The translations under genes and the position numbers were made by a program. A stretch of 64,000 bases of DNA, from assembly GCA_017562135.1 (NCBI GenBank), contig QEYB01001360.1, positions 33,321-97,320 on the forward strand, given 5' to 3'. Below are positions 27,301-40,689 of the stretch, piece by piece (position 1 is the stretch's first letter; every line of letters starts with the position of its first letter). The stretch comes from Dipylidium caninum (taxonomy: Eukaryota > Platyhelminthes > Cestoda > Cyclophyllidea > Dipylidiidae). The notes beneath the pieces were generated by a model, which saw nothing but the letters and a program-made list of their open reading frames with translations, did no database searches and was not told where the DNA came from.

Positions 27301-30300
27301 ATAATTCCAACCCCATGTACTTGGGTTTATGTGTTTATAGTTTTACCTTTGCTGGTGAGATTACTCGTACTTCTCTCCCGGTACGACGGGAGTCGAATAA
27401 TCCCCTTGTCAGGTTGGTGACAAAGGTAGATCGGGTTTCCATGCCATTAGTTGATGCTCAGAAAATTGATTCATCGCCTAACGCAAGGCCTCAATGTGAG
27501 CGCAAACAACGGCTGACTTGGGCATTTGGATGTCAAGCCTTCATTGTGAAGATGCCTGTTTCATTAGCACACATAGCTGTGTGCTCTCTCGAGGACATTC
27601 GTCCTCAGTATTAAGAATATCCCATCTGAATTAAGGTATATGTGCCGGCTTTTGAAAGCATTGTAGAAGAGTTGATCGTTGAATTCTTTATCTGATTTAA
27701 ATAACCGTCATAGCATATGTAATTCTGTTTAAATGTTTTTTTGATTAAGAGCAGTTTTAGCATCATTAATAAGTAATTAAACTCGTTTAACTGTTTTTTT
27801 TTGTATACTCTGTTCAGGAACAGACAGGCCGAAATGCTGTTGGAAATGGGAGTCAATATACGAGCTCGGGACAAACATGGCAACACCCCTCTCCATCTCG
27901 CCGCTGCCAGAGGTCACGAGTTGGTCCTCAACACCCTTTTGGCTGCTGGTGCTCGATGGAATTGGCATGGCAACGCTGGTGCCACGTCACTACATTGCGC
28001 CGCGGCCTCTGGTTATATTGGTTGTCTCAATCGGTGAGTTTGGGGTGAACACGGTCTTAATTTTATTGGTGTATAAAGCTGAATATATCACTTCTCGTGT
28101 CCCAATTTTTTTCCACTACACACTTTCTATTCGCAACCTACATGCATTTTTTTTCGTCCTAATTTCGTTGCAGACAAATAAGGATGACTTTACAGTTACA
28201 TATTGGTGCAACATTAACTTGTAAATATTGATGGTATTGAGTTCAATTTACTCTGTCTCAGTAATTCACCTTATAATGCGCTTTGAAGCGGATGAAATGC
28301 CAAACTGACTTCATTACAATGTTGCCTTGAGGTCGAAGAAGGTGGCTTGAAACGGGCCTTATATTGTCAACATTAAGCTCGTCAGCGGCGTTACTTTTCG
28401 ACTACAGTTTTAAATAAAATGCGTCACTGTTGTAGATCTCAAAGTTTCGTCCTCTTACATATAGGCAGCACAATGCAGTGGTTGCAGAAAGAGAGGACGA
28501 TTATGCCATAAGCGCGATTCAAATATGACATTCTTCGGATAATATTTTCCCTAGTCAAGTAGGTGTTCTTTAGTACGACTATCCGTCCCATCCACCAGGC
28601 TGTATCAGTGAATTCTGCTAATTGAATATTTACTGGCCGAATTGCGATATTCCCTAAATGATAAACATTACTTTTTCAGTAGGACATCGAGTAGTGAGTG
28701 GAATCATTGACATGTGTGCAATATGTCGAACAATGTGAAGTCTAGCTTCTCGATTAGCCTCCGATGGTCGCCTCGGAGAATCGGCAATACAACAGGGGGG
28801 TCAGGCACTTGGTCTAAGTATGCTGTTGTTCAACCGCGTTTTTCATGCGTCAGTCTAACCGTGTAGTCAGGTTTAATGCGGACGCCCTGTAGCGGTAACC
28901 TTACCGATTGGATGCCCACTTAAGTTTCATTGACAGAAAGCTTTTTCTGTCTGCGTGTAAGTTTTTTATCTGTCATCTAATAAAATATTTGTGGCAAATC
29001 TGATTCGGGGCTATTGGTAAGTGTCAGTTTTAGAAAAAAAAGTAGTTTGAGTTTTAGAAAAAAAAGTAGTTTGAGTTTTAGAAAAAAAAGTAGTTTGAGT
29101 ATATATTGATGTGCTCAGTAGATTATTTTAAAGTCTATACTTCGTTTCAGTTGCTGTAACGTAGACCCACTACCCATTGGATTGAAATAAGTTCACCACT
29201 GCCTTTGTTGCCGTTTAGTTTACTGGAAGCAGCAATTGATGATTGGGAAACTGACGAGGAAATTGTTGAAGAGCTAGATGAGGCGGATTTAAAATACCCC
29301 ACCTATGCGCATCCTTTGGAAACCATCAAGGATGACTTTGGACGAAACCTGGTACACGCCGCTGCTTTGGGTGGTTCGATTGAGTGCCTACGCCGCATTA
29401 TTTTAATTGGCGGACAGGCATTTGAGCTGGATATGTTCGGGCGGACTTCGCTGCATTTCGCCCTACTTGCCATTCCCCTGGCCCGACACTTTAATGCGGA
29501 CGAACCGCCTGTCCGAATACCCGGAAAATGCAGTTCCATTTCTGAAGCAGTCCGTTTTTTTCTTAAAGTGCGTGCCGATTCTGTTTTTTACCAGCCTCGT
29601 CAATTGTGCATTTTGTCTAGTTAAGCCAATTTTGAGAGATTCTCTTTTCTCTTTAGACAGGCGGATTTTTTTGCATCTTAAGAGATAGTTTCTGTAGGAT
29701 GATTATATAACATGAAGGATAATAGGAAGAATTCCAGGAGACTAAAGTACCATAGTCGGATTAGGCGGGCACTCAATCCCTTGTTCATTCCTTTGTTACA
29801 CACCATAATGTTTGGCTTGTTAGTGGAACAAGTGATGAGAGGTTTTAAAATTTTTAGGAGTGATCCAAAAACCTTGTCAGTTTTAGGTTTGCTATTAGAT
29901 TACGAGTATGATATATTAAGCATGATTGTTTATATTTTCATATCTTTTTATTTGGACACCGAGAGCCGTTAACTGTGAGATATTCCAACTTTCTCAATTT
30001 GACTAACGAGAAAATGGTCCTTCCCATAGCTTTAATGTGTTACAAGCTCACTTGACTCAGTGTTTGCGAAATTCTTCCGTCTTTTGCTGCTTTCTGAGCC
30101 AACACAGTTTTGGGGGCAATAAATCCTCTTTTTAGTAACAACATTTGAGATTTTGGAGAGCCAGCCGCATTTGATTACCATAATGCTATGACTAAGTAAT
30201 AAGTGTAGTATATGTAACCAGGAATATTGTATTATTGTGTTAACCTTTCGACATTCACAGCAGAATTACTTTCATTTTAATGAATTAACACAGTCTCAGT

Positions 30301-33300
30301 GGAGTGGCGCACACCGTCTAGCCGCTTTGTGGAGCTATGCAAGCCCCCAAATGGTTAGTCTTATTTACTTATGCCTTCTAACTGGTTTCTTTTTCCATTG
30401 ATAGCTGGGAATAGACCCCAACATTGCGGATATTCACGGTTGCACACCACTACACTTGGCTGCTGCCTACGACACTGATGGTCGCCTGGTGAATCTGCTC
30501 CTACGTTATGGTGCCAAACGGTATCCCGTCTTTGCACGATGTCCCGTTCCTGGGCTTATGTCTGATTCGCTCACCGAACACGGTTCTCGACCCATCTCGA
30601 GGGATAACTCCACTTCACCTTCTGGAAAAAGTTCTGTTAACTCGTCTGGGATTTTCGCTTCTCTCTCTGCACCCGCCCTGGAACAAATTCCAGTGAAGGT
30701 AAACAAATATCACTAACCACTATCTCGAATCGTCCTAACTTCCATGTCCTCTTGCAGGCAGTGTACTATCCCCTCCATCTGGCCGCTGCTATGGGCAACA
30801 AGGCAGCTTTGGAACAACTTTTGAAGGGAATGACGTTAAAAGAGGCCTGTCATATCATTCTTGATTCAGCAAAGATGACGAAATACGTACCGGATGAGGA
30901 AAAAAAAAAGGAGAAGGAGAATTACTTCGGTATCGTCCCGTCCAGTTGGTACTTCTATTCGCCTCTATTTCTGGCCGCGTATCGAGGACACACGGAATGT
31001 GTCGAAGTTAGTGGACAAATCTTGACTATCACCTCGTCTTTAAGTGACCACCGTAATCTGTCATCCTGACGGAAGTATGACGGAAGTACTTGTGGTCAAC
31101 CGTCACGCCTACTTTCCAAAGAATTTTTCTAATTTGTCTCCATCTGTCATCGTTCAAGACTTGATTATCGTCTTCTAGATGGTCTGCCTGTTTTAAAATT
31201 CTCTCCCCCACGTCTCCCTCGCTGACTTTTTAAACAGTTTACTGTGTAAACATGTTTTCGCTTTGGCACAGTAAATGAATGTGAAAGTTCATCGTCTGAG
31301 GCCATTGCCTCTTGCATTAAGATGCTAACTACCATCTAGATTGTGCCACAAAGGCTTTCTTCGGAGCTTTTGCTAAGTCCTCTTTCTACCTCCAATCGTA
31401 ATCACCCGATAACCCACTAAAGCTCCATTAGTGGGTCACTTTACATCTCGTCCACTTCAGAAAATTTCCAACTCGTTGTTTCGCTGCATTAGAAAAGTGG
31501 GAGACCTCTGTTTCCGTAGAGCGTATTATTAGGCAGTTATGCATTTATGTGAAGGTTTGGTAAACACATCCTAGTTAATATTTGGAATAGCCCACATCAC
31601 CATCATCTCAGTCGCCACTTCTTCAAATCGAGGTTAGCTACTTTTCTTTTGTTCAAATCTTGTTTATAATACTTGCAAAATAGTGCCAACATGGGGATGG
31701 TCTAAGTGGTAATTTTTGGAAGTCGGATGGTTATTTGTTTAGTTAGTAGAAATTACTAATTTATTTGAGTAGGTCCTGCTGGACGCTTGCAAGGAAAAAC
31801 CCGATGAGGAAGAAGAAGAGGAGGGTGACAAGGTAAAACCCCAGGATGAAAAGAAGAGTGAAGAAAAGAAGAAGGATGAAAGTGGCAGTGAGAAGGGAAG
31901 GAGCGAAGAGGAAGAGATGAAAGGGGAGGGGGTTCCGGCTAGAGATTGCGTACGCCACCCCCCTTTGAGCGAGCACAGGCCTTGTGGTCAACTTACTGAC
32001 CCACTAGGTCGGACTCCGTTGCACTACGCTGCTCATGCAGGTCACTTGGAGACATGTCAACTTTTGGTGAGGCATCCTCTCAGTCGGGCTGATCCTGCCT
32101 TCAAGGACGGTGTTTACCAATGGAATGCCGTCCACCATGCCGCCGCGCAGGTAGGCATAACAATAATGGTCAACTAAACAGACCCTATTGAGAGGTCTCT
32201 TATCACTGGTCTCAGTTTCGTTTTAGATTTACTTTCGAAATTGTAAATATTTTTTTAATAAGAAGCTTCAATTGTGGTATCCCAATTCTCCACTCGTGTT
32301 TCACTAAGTCATACCACTGTAAGAGGGGAGCTACTTCTAACTTGGAGAAGAGCCGGAAGTTAACCGACATAACTGCCAGGCCGTCCCACCCAAAGCATAA
32401 ATGAGAATCCTGGACACTTGTTAAAAGTCATCGTGCTATGGACAAAACTTTTTAGACCAGAAAATATTTAAGTCGTAACCATATTGATGTGGACAAATGT
32501 CAATTAATTTCGTTGTTCATTTTGAATTTTACTTGGTCATTTTTGCCTCCGACTTTTGTAGGGACATTGTCCAGTACTTCAGTTTCTAATTCGCTGGCAA
32601 TTATCTCGAAAGGACTTCTCGCCAGGTTCGTAACCTCTTCCCACTTTTTTGTGCCCATACCCCTCTCTTCACTTACTAACAACGCCCTTCTTTCTTTCAT
32701 TCTACTCTCAGATTTGATTAACGTGCCGGACGAGGCTGGTCAGACGCCGCTTATGCTGGCCGCTCAAAATCAGCGACTAACCGTGTTAAATTTCCTCACC
32801 ACTTTCAAAACATGTCCATCGAAGAAAATGGAGATGGTGAAGACTCTTCTACTCGATTGTAACATCATTCATCGCGTCAATCTCACTGACAAAATGGGAC
32901 GTACAGCGCTTCATCGTACCGCTGTAAATGGTCAAACAGAGGGTATGCGAATCCTCCTTCGGGTACGTGTATCGTCTCATTGTTGTTCCCTACACATTCG
33001 CTCTCTCCTCCGCGTCAAATTAACGCGTCAATTTCTGTAATGTGGTTGATGTTGTTTGTTGACCTTGATCATTTTACAGGGCATTTTTCGTTTATCTGAT
33101 TCTTAGGCAGGGGCTTCCATAACCGCCTCCGATGTGTATGGCCGTCAGGCGTTGCATATGGCAGCGTGCAGTGGAAAGCTTCACACTTTGTCCTACTTGT
33201 GTGAAAACCTCAAGTGTAAATTTTATGTGCCTTATGCCGATGAGCCAAAACCTCGCTACCTCGCTCCCACGGACGCACGGGGCTTCACACCCCTGCACCT

Positions 33301-36300
33301 AGCCGTCTACCGTAACCAACTTAATTGTGTCCAATTCCTTACTCAATTCGACGCCTACCAAAGGCCTCGAGTGAGTCATGGTCCCATTATTTCATGTCGC
33401 AATTTGCTGAGTCGCTTCTGAAGGGCGACACTGCACGTCAATTTGCCATTGCGGATCCTTTTTATTTAGTACTTAAATGGGTTGTTTATGTGTAAGTTCC
33501 CTCGAGGAAGTAAATTCTGTAAACAGGATGATGAGGGATCCGTACGTCTCTCCTACTGATTGCTATTCAAGTAGATATGGAGACCGTTCAAAGTCGTTAC
33601 AAGATTTACTGATTTTTTAAGACGGTGACGTAAGCACATACAGAAAATTTATTAAATGGCACAAAAAATGTCTTTAATAGGAAAAGGATTGTTTCGACTG
33701 TTATTAATTATTAAGGTAAGGCGCTCCAAAAGTATCCAATTATCCGTTTTGAATAATTGGAGAGGTCATTCATTTCACATTTAAATAGTACAGTTTGCAA
33801 AAGATCGGATTTTGTATCTCATGTAAAAAATATATGTCGTCTTACTGACGGGTTTTTTGTCAAATCTTCTAAACTGTCCGGAGGTGGGGAGGGGTGACGA
33901 ATAGACAGTTCGGGAGCTCGTCTCCGCCATCTACTTAAAACTGGACTGCCCTTGTACGATTAACATCGTCATATTTCATACACACTTCTAGGATTTATTT
34001 GCAAGTTTGTCCTCTCATATCCTCTTACAGGGTAATACATATACGGCGTTTCACTGTGCTGTGGCTAACAAGGACGTCGGTTGTCTGAGGGAACTCTTGC
34101 GAAACACTAATATGACCCATCTTATGACAAAAGACGTACGAGGCTGTATCCCTCTTCATATCGCGGCTATGCGCAATAACGTGAGACGTTGATATCACCT
34201 TTAAGAATCCTTTTTCGCCTATCCTTACCTCAATTCTTCCATTCTCCTTCTTTAGGCAGACGCCATTAAGCTTATCATTGACTCTGTTGCGGATGCAGCA
34301 ATGATAAACGTGGAACCACATTTCAACCCGCTGGAGATCCTCAGTGTTCGTGACAATCAAGGTTGTACGCCTCTTATGACGGCGGCTCAAGCTGGTGCGA
34401 CGATCGCTTTTGACTATCTTTTAAACGCCCAAGGCAACATTGAGGAAGATTTCAAGAAGGTTCTCTCGCAAACTGACTCGAAGGGCCTAAGTATCCTCCA
34501 CTTATCTCTTTGTGCGCCCAAAGAAGATACCGCGCTGTATCTGCTCAGTCGGTATGTTGAAATATAAATGGATTAACCATTGCAGTCAGCCTCTCGGTTG
34601 AGAATGCATTTTTTAATACTGCTCTCCGCTGTCGCCTCTCAGGGACCGTTAAAGTTTACCGGTGATTGCGGGGAATTAACGTGTTCCAGCGCAAATTTTT
34701 GATATATGCGTGTTTTCTTGAAGTTTTTTCTTTAAATGGCACGATAAATCGAATCATGGTAAAATACCTAATCACTTGATAGTTACCATAACAAAAAGCA
34801 ATATACTCACAGAACATTACGCAGTGGACACGTTGTAGTGGTTAACAAGCCTGAAATTGTTTTCAAGTACGGGATAATTGTGTGTGGTGTGGATCATGCG
34901 AATCAATACGCTTCGACGTATTCTCTTCTGTGTAATTTGCTGAAATGGTGGAGAAAGTCACTTCTTTGGAGAGGTGGAGATTTTTGTCTTCAACTCCTAC
35001 GTAATTTATCGCATCTCAGGAGGAAGAAATAGTTCAACACTAATGGCACACTGTAAGTTCTCCACGGCATCCACTGATCAGTTGAGAGGTGATTTTCGTG
35101 AATCAGGAACACGTTCATCCACTTCTTTTGCAGACAACAGATTAACTAAGCTCCATTTTTCTGATGGACAAAATACACAGGATTGTATTGTTTGAGCTGA
35201 CAGGAAAATGCAGTTGCAGGCGTCAAACGACTTATTATTGTCAAACGTGCACAGATCAGCCCGCAATGCATATTGGACAGTGTTTTGAAGTTTATTACAC
35301 TGCACCAAATCAAAAACTAAAATGTGGAATCTTTTAGAAATATATGTATCAAAACCTATACACTTATTGGTATTAGTATCTTTATATTATGTACTACTAT
35401 GTATGCTAAATAATATGAACGTTTCTGCACCAAATTGCATCTGAGTAGTAACTGGTACGTAAAACCCCGGCTTTTTCGGAGTGCTAAGTGTTAATACTCT
35501 CCGTTAGAAGCTTAGAATTCAAGAGTCCCAATTAACATCTTTTTTATAATAAGTGTTCTAGAAGGTATACGGAACATTCTCATACTAGGAACATATCACA
35601 TTCAGTTACTCTTCCTGCTACACTGCTTCCTTACCTCTGGTCGTGCAGACGTCCGTGACGCTCGACTGATTTGGGTATTGTAACTGGAGTGGATCGTAAG
35701 TGAGCTTGTTCGGCAGCACTCTCGAAAGTTGGGATGAAAAGGAACAACTTATATTACACATCGCTGTCTAAGTTTGCCTTTGCAGCCACTCATAATAATT
35801 AACACGAAAAGGAATCCTTCCCGCGGTGACGGTTTCAAAGTCGGATATGGAAAGCAGGAGTAGCGGCATATTGCTGCTGATATGAAGTTGGTGATCGACT
35901 TATTTGAGTACTCTTTTATCCGAAGGAAATTAAGTGCCTGTTAAAGTTTAAGTAGGCTTTTTGCACCCCCAATCCAACTGTTCCAAGATGAAAAGTGCTC
36001 TTCATGGTGTTTTTTCCTGGTTATCTCATCCTCCGAAGACGTGCCTCAATCATGTTTACACATAGGTCAGTTTTTGAGTGCTGCAACGACTGAACAGTCT
36101 ACGTATTTTTTTATATGGCAAAACTATGTACCTCTTCGCGCCTCGTCTCCAACTTTCACTGTGTCATTCGGTGCAAAGCTGAGCTCGATCCTACGGAGTT
36201 CAGGCATTTTTCGGAACCCATCTTTTCCATGATATTCTAGCATGGTTTTAGGTCGAGGAGAGAGCGTTTGGTGTTGCTTTTGCCATGCGCTGGTTACTTG

Positions 36301-37254
36301 CGTCGTCTCGAAGCAATGATAAGTCATCTTGACACACGGAAGACGGATAGCTATAGCCGTAATATGAAATATATTGTTTAATATTGTTTTAGAGATGAAT
36401 CGCGTGACCTTATATACAAGAGGACTCCTGACGGTCGCACTGCACTTCACTTGGCTGCTGAGGCCGGTTTTGCAAATGTCATCGCGGAACTTATTCGACT
36501 AGGTGTCAATGTATTCAATACTGACAACTTCGGCAGATTGCCTATTTGTGGTGTCGCCAAAACTAATGAGGTAAGGCTCACATAGCCCTGTTTGTAGCAG
36601 GATTACTTGACTCTATTGCAATAATTTCGTGTCGTTTCTCAAATCCCCTGTTTTTTTTCGATTATATTTAATGCTGATTTGACAATACAAATGACGTTTT
36701 GTGCTATTTCGTTTGGTTTTTGCACGAGTCATTTTGCTAGATAATAGGTTGTCTCCAAAAAAACTTAATGAGATGATAAACCTTGCTTGGATTTTGGTTT
36801 CCTCTTCATAATTGTAGTTAGGATGCCTAAAATTTAAAGTTGTCATGATCATTCCCTTTCCGTCCATCCGCAATGTGACAGTTTTGCGCTAAGCTAAGTG
36901 GTTTACCGTACTCGGTGCTCGTATCTACGCCATTTTTCTGTGAAACCTGCACCATGATGATTTATTGTGGGTGTCCTTTACACCTCGATCACTTTATTCT
37001 CTGCTCTTGAGGTGTTCGCTATAGCTTGATTATTTGGGAAAGCAGACAAACTAGTTAACTAATCACACGGGCCTTTCTTACTAATTTTCATCCCCTTTTC
37101 TCAGTTATCGCAGTGTCTGGTTTCCCTCTTGGTGGAAATGATGCCGAATTTGAAAGAAGTGATGGAGGAAAACCCATTAATAAATAGACCGGCAGACCCT
37201 CTCCTCAACCCTGTGCCGGACTCCATCCCGAGCTCTGATGTTGATTTTTTCTAA
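24334..37254 (+). CDS. ANKRD28/44/52-like ankyrin-repeat protein (PP6 regulatory subunit), 18 exons
   Basis: Predicted 1,306-residue scaffold made almost wholly of ankyrin repeats. Vertebrate relatives bridge protein phosphatase 6 and its SAPS subunits. Exons, all with GT..AG joins and a continuous frame: 24334-24438, 24507-24668, 24916-25125, 25194-25292, 25548-25700, 26008-26360, 27818-28033, 29219-29567, 30405-30698, 30758-31006, 31773-32150, 32562-32625, 32712-32962, 33107-33370, 34031-34180, 34256-34551, 36393-36570, 37105-37254. The N-terminus has PYLVQAIFLGD and the second exon RTPLHAAAHVGD, as in ANKRD28. Over fifteen TPLH-type repeats follow; DKSDRRAMHWAA and RDKHGNTPLHLAAARGHELV are strongly family-like. 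The C-terminus QCLVSLLVEMMP matches the conserved family end. It is about 220 residues longer than human members, through a Ser-rich insert in exon 9, a Lys/Glu-rich insert in exon 11 and expanded loops in exons 6 and 8. No break was found. The start is the first ATG after the acceptor at 24,323. Which of the three vertebrate paralogues is closest cannot be told. Confidence 0.9.
26361..27817 (+). other. Long intron 6 of the ankyrin gene
   Basis: A 1.46 kb intron between GGCAG/gtaggc and tgttcag/GAACAG. I see no nested gene. An open frame at 27,315-27,614 has no recognisable motif and no splice partner. Confidence 0.7.
29026..29097 (+). repeat. 24-bp tandem repeat, three perfect copies
   Basis: Three uninterrupted identical copies of a 24-base unit that starts AGTTTTAGAAAAAAAAG. 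It lies in intron 7 of the ankyrin gene, about 120 bases before the exon 8 acceptor. Confidence 0.95.
34552..36392 (+). other. Long intron 16 of the ankyrin gene
   Basis: A 1.84 kb intron with donor gtatgt and acceptor ttttag. Nothing recognisable is nested inside. Short frames at 34,838-35,195 and 36,041-36,232 look incidental. Confidence 0.7.
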
Positions 37255-38128
37255 ATCCCATCCTTCTCAGGTTCACTCTCCATTCCACTTATTACCTCAC
37301 CATCCTTGTTATTGCTTGAAGACCAGTTTGTTTGAGGCCGTTTTGCTTTTGTTTAAGGTGGGCTACCATTCTTTGAAGTAGATAGGCGCGGATGGATAGG
37401 ATACCATCTCGAGGCCTTCATGTTGGATTCAAGTGGTAACTGTAGCCACTTTGATTTCAGTAGTGAGTGAAGGTGTATGCCTAGGGCCGACAGGGTGATA
37501 CATTTCTGGACTCCTCTTTGCTGCCGTCAAAGCAAGTCGCAGAAGGCACGCATATTTCATTGGGGTAGTGCGTTGGAGCGTCCGTTATGCCTACACCCGC
37601 ATCTAGAGCGCTCCAATGAGGATAGATACCCGTGTATGTTGATAAGCAGGTATTTTACACTTGTATAATTAATGGCAGTGATATCAGGGCGTGACCAATA
37701 CTAGTGACTAAAGCGTCCTTTTTCCTGGCTGTCGTGCAACGAATCGTTAATGGGGTTGGATCTGAATTAAAATGATCTCAGAGGTGAGGGTGGCAATGGT
37801 AGCATAGTTGGTAGTCTATGCCCTCGAGTGGAGGCACGGTATTGCCCAACAGTTTTTCAGATGCTATGCCAATAATCAGGACGGCCAAACAATGAAGTGC
37901 CGTCGAACATACGGATACAATTGGAGGGAAAAGTGTTAAAATGTCTCTGTTTAGGACAAGTTTCCTCCTCCGATGATTGAGGTTATGCAGAGAAACGCTT
38001 AGGGCGACAATGACGTTTATTCAATATTCAAGCATCGGTGCAGTGGACAACATGGTTCGAGTGTGTGATATTAAATTTGGAGGGTAACAACGAGTTATTG
38101 CATGTAGAATGAATTGCTTAGTACTTCA
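37255..38128. other. Convergent intergenic region
   Basis: Lies between the stop of the ankyrin gene (+) and the stop of the coiled-coil gene (-), so both 3' ends should fall here. No open frame is convincing and I could not fix a polyadenylation signal for either gene. Confidence 0.45.
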
Positions 38129-38888
38129 TCAGATTTTCTCCCCGACATCAGTCATTAGCTCGGCAACAAGCTTCTCAAGGGCTTCGACTTTTGCTTCGGC
38201 CTCAACCAGTAAAACGGACAGATGAGTTACGGAACAAATATTGCCGATAAGACAAAAAAATGAAGAGTGAGGAGGAAGGGTTAAAATAAGTTATAATAAA
38301 TCATTGACCAAGTAGGATTTTTGATGGGATAGCTACACGGTAAGTACTGCTGTAATTCCGGCAACAGTTGTGTTTAACTTCTACATATATTATTGTTGTT
38401 CCCGCACATGGGAAAAAAGTTTATAAGGGCATGACTAAGAAGTTGCACTCCACTTCGGATATGCTGAGCTGAATATTAAAAAAAGCATTAAGTTGTTTGA
38501 TACGTTAAATGGGATACGGGAGCATCATCTGTCCAGTGGGTTTATCTTTGTTCCTACTACGAACAAGTAATAAAGGCAACTCAGCATACTTACTTTTCCT
38601 CGTGTGATTATACACAATTTAAGCACTAGTGATTAAATTGCATTAAGTACATCAAATTTCGTACATTAAAAAGGATATGTCGTGACATCGTAGTTTCACT
38701 TTGAGCAGCAATTCGTTTATAGATACCGGCAAAGATATTTTCAATCTTAATTGATATTGAGTTACTAGAAATCTTACTTTTGATTGCAATTCAGTGAAAT
38801 CAGAAGGATTCACTGTAGTATCGGCACAACTGGCTAACATTTTGAATAATCGCGAGCATGTGTCCTTATGGTTACTAAGCAAAACGAA
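38129..38888 (-). CDS. Two 3' exons of an unrecognised coiled-coil protein (partial)
   Basis: Two minus-strand exons join in frame. The first (38,778-38,888) follows a GGTAACAG acceptor, encodes CSRLFKMLASCADTTVNPSD then FTELQSK, and ends at a gtaagat donor. The second (38,129-38,200) follows a TTGAG acceptor, encodes AEAKVEALEKLVAELMTDVG then EKI, and stops at TGA. Both joins are phase 0. The last exon is a strong heptad-patterned amphipathic helix, alternating Ala/Leu/Val with Glu/Lys, typical of a C-terminal coiled coil. I do not recognise the family. Upstream exons should lie between 38,900 and about 40,000, head to head with the rhodanese gene, possibly sharing a promoter region; I could not identify them. 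Confidence 0.45.
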
Positions 38889-40048
38889 CTGTTACCGAAA
38901 TCCCAGTAGCTGATATATTAATAAAGATACAAAGTTGATAGCATTTTGTACACTACATTGTGTTTAATAAAACTCACTCCTTAACGATCCTACGGTGTCG
39001 CTCACATCGCATTGTTAGCCACAGTTTCGTATCCAATGATCATTATTTTCATTTTCAACGTTTTTTTGATTTTGCATAACATTAATAATTGTCGAAAAGG
39101 GACACTTGGTGCAACACTGTAATATCAGCTAATCAAATTGCCTGCAACTTTCGCTAACATTATCTTGCCACGCTATTAAATACCTTAGAAGCGTCGGACA
39201 CCCCCTTTTATGGCGATTAGATTAAAAATTCCTACGGGTTGATCCGACGTGTCAGCATATTCTATAAACGTGTGGGCATTGATTTGAGTACGAGTAAACG
39301 AAGGGTGAGGCCCGTTAAGGCCCGGTAGTGTAATAATTCAACAAAGGTATTTTTTGCAACAATTCCCACAGTCTACCAATGTCCACTAGCTTTCACAGTT
39401 TGTATGTACAGGCAATAGAGCCGCGTCTAATTTATTCGAATAAATAACATTGTTGTCTCAACTTAATATGGTCTCCTTTATCTTGTCAATCACTTATAGA
39501 CATTGTCCATGACCTTATCTTCATCAGTTCTTCATTACTTTCGCTAAATCATCTCCGAACCTTCTGAGATATTGTCCTTCGTTATGTGCCTTCGTTTTAT
39601 ATCATGGCGGTTGAGAAACAAATTGTTTTTACACTCCTTATTTCCTGAAATGCTCTCGCCTTAAACGTTATTAACTACGTCTTTTACCTCCTGGCAAGGT
39701 GTGCGTTGAACAGAAACGGTTCACAGCCGCATCACAATGGCTTCTCGTAACATACGATGTTTGACTAGTGACCTTGAACGCTATCATAAATACTAAGTTG
39801 TTTGTTTCATGAATTTGCGGAACGCCTACTTTAATGAGTAGTGCGTGCTTACCGGTTTTTCTCTCGCTTACAACAAACTATAGTCTAAAAGTGTGAAAGA
39901 AATTCTGACATGCAGGGTGTGCTGAGCATAAAAACTTTAAATCGTTGGAAATAACCTTGAGCTACTGGTTCAGCAAGCTTATAGGTGTGATATCTTTAAA
40001 TATGACGGTTTGGCTTCTTCGATTGCATTTACAGTTACTTTAGATGAG
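38889..40048. other. Intergenic region upstream of the rhodanese gene
   Basis: Probably contains remaining 5' exons of the minus-strand coiled-coil gene and the divergent promoters. A minus-strand stretch near 39,530-39,600 gives a helical-looking frame (LRRFGDDLAKVMKN), too short to call. Confidence 0.4.
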
Positions 40049-40689
40049 ATGTTTCGTACTATTCTTCGATTGAGTTATTTATCTACGATCCGTCAACCGA
40101 AGTGTAAGAAAGTCGTTTCTTTTGCTGATTTCCATCATCTAGTCTACAAATTTATTAATGGAGAAGTTGTATTCAACCCAAACATCGACTTGCAAACATT
40201 CAATACAATTCGAGCTGGGGCGAAGGGCATTCAACTGTTTGATGTGCGCGAGCCGATAGAATTGGAGGCGAATGGTCGTATTCCAGGAGCTGTTAACATT
40301 CCTCGTAAGGAACAAAGGGTTGTCTCATTTATGTTCCTCATCTTCTCGAGTTTTTTCTAAGACATGAGCCTAGTGGAATTGCCCCTTTCAGCTCAACAGG
40401 GCAATTATTTCGCTGCTTTCGATTATCAGTAGATACTGTTAACTCCGTAATTTTGCTTTACCGCCTTACTACCGCGTGAAATAAAGAACGAAAATGTATG
40501 CAACAATCTTTTCTGGTTTTTGATAGTTGCCGATGTGGATTCAGCCTTTTCACTTGGCGATAGTGAATTCGCAGCGAAGTACGGTGTGAAGAAACCGGCT
40601 GTCACGGATGACAATTGCGTCTTTGTCTGCAGATCAGGAAAACGCAGCCTCAAGGCGTGTAAATCCCTCGAAAAATTTGGATACAAAAA
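40049..40689 (+). CDS. Mitochondrial single-domain rhodanese (thiosulfate sulfurtransferase-like), 3' end undetermined
   Basis: Two exons, 40,049-40,304 (donor gtaagg) and 40,527-40,689 (donor gtgagt), join in frame to give 139 residues. The start MFRTILRLSYLSTIRQPKCK is basic, hydroxylated and free of acidic residues, as expected for a mitochondrial presequence. A single rhodanese domain follows: FDVREPIE and GRIPGAVNIP form the N-terminal signature, and VCRSGKRSLKAC contains the active-site loop with its sulfur-carrying cysteine (C-R-S-G-K-R, close to the usual CxxGxR). The size and layout fit the small TSTD1/TSTD3 type rhodaneses that pass sulfane sulfur to thiols. The domain should end with a short YxGG/S..W segment about 15 residues after GYK. 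The next acceptor (41,042) gives KQSWGLISKKDAG, which does not look like it, so the final exon is unresolved. An upstream in-frame extension to about 40,010 exists but has no ATG. Confidence 0.75.

Noticed and set aside
29026..29097. CRISPR-like spaced repeat
   Set aside because: The three units abut with no spacers and lie in a eukaryotic intron; a plain tandem repeat.
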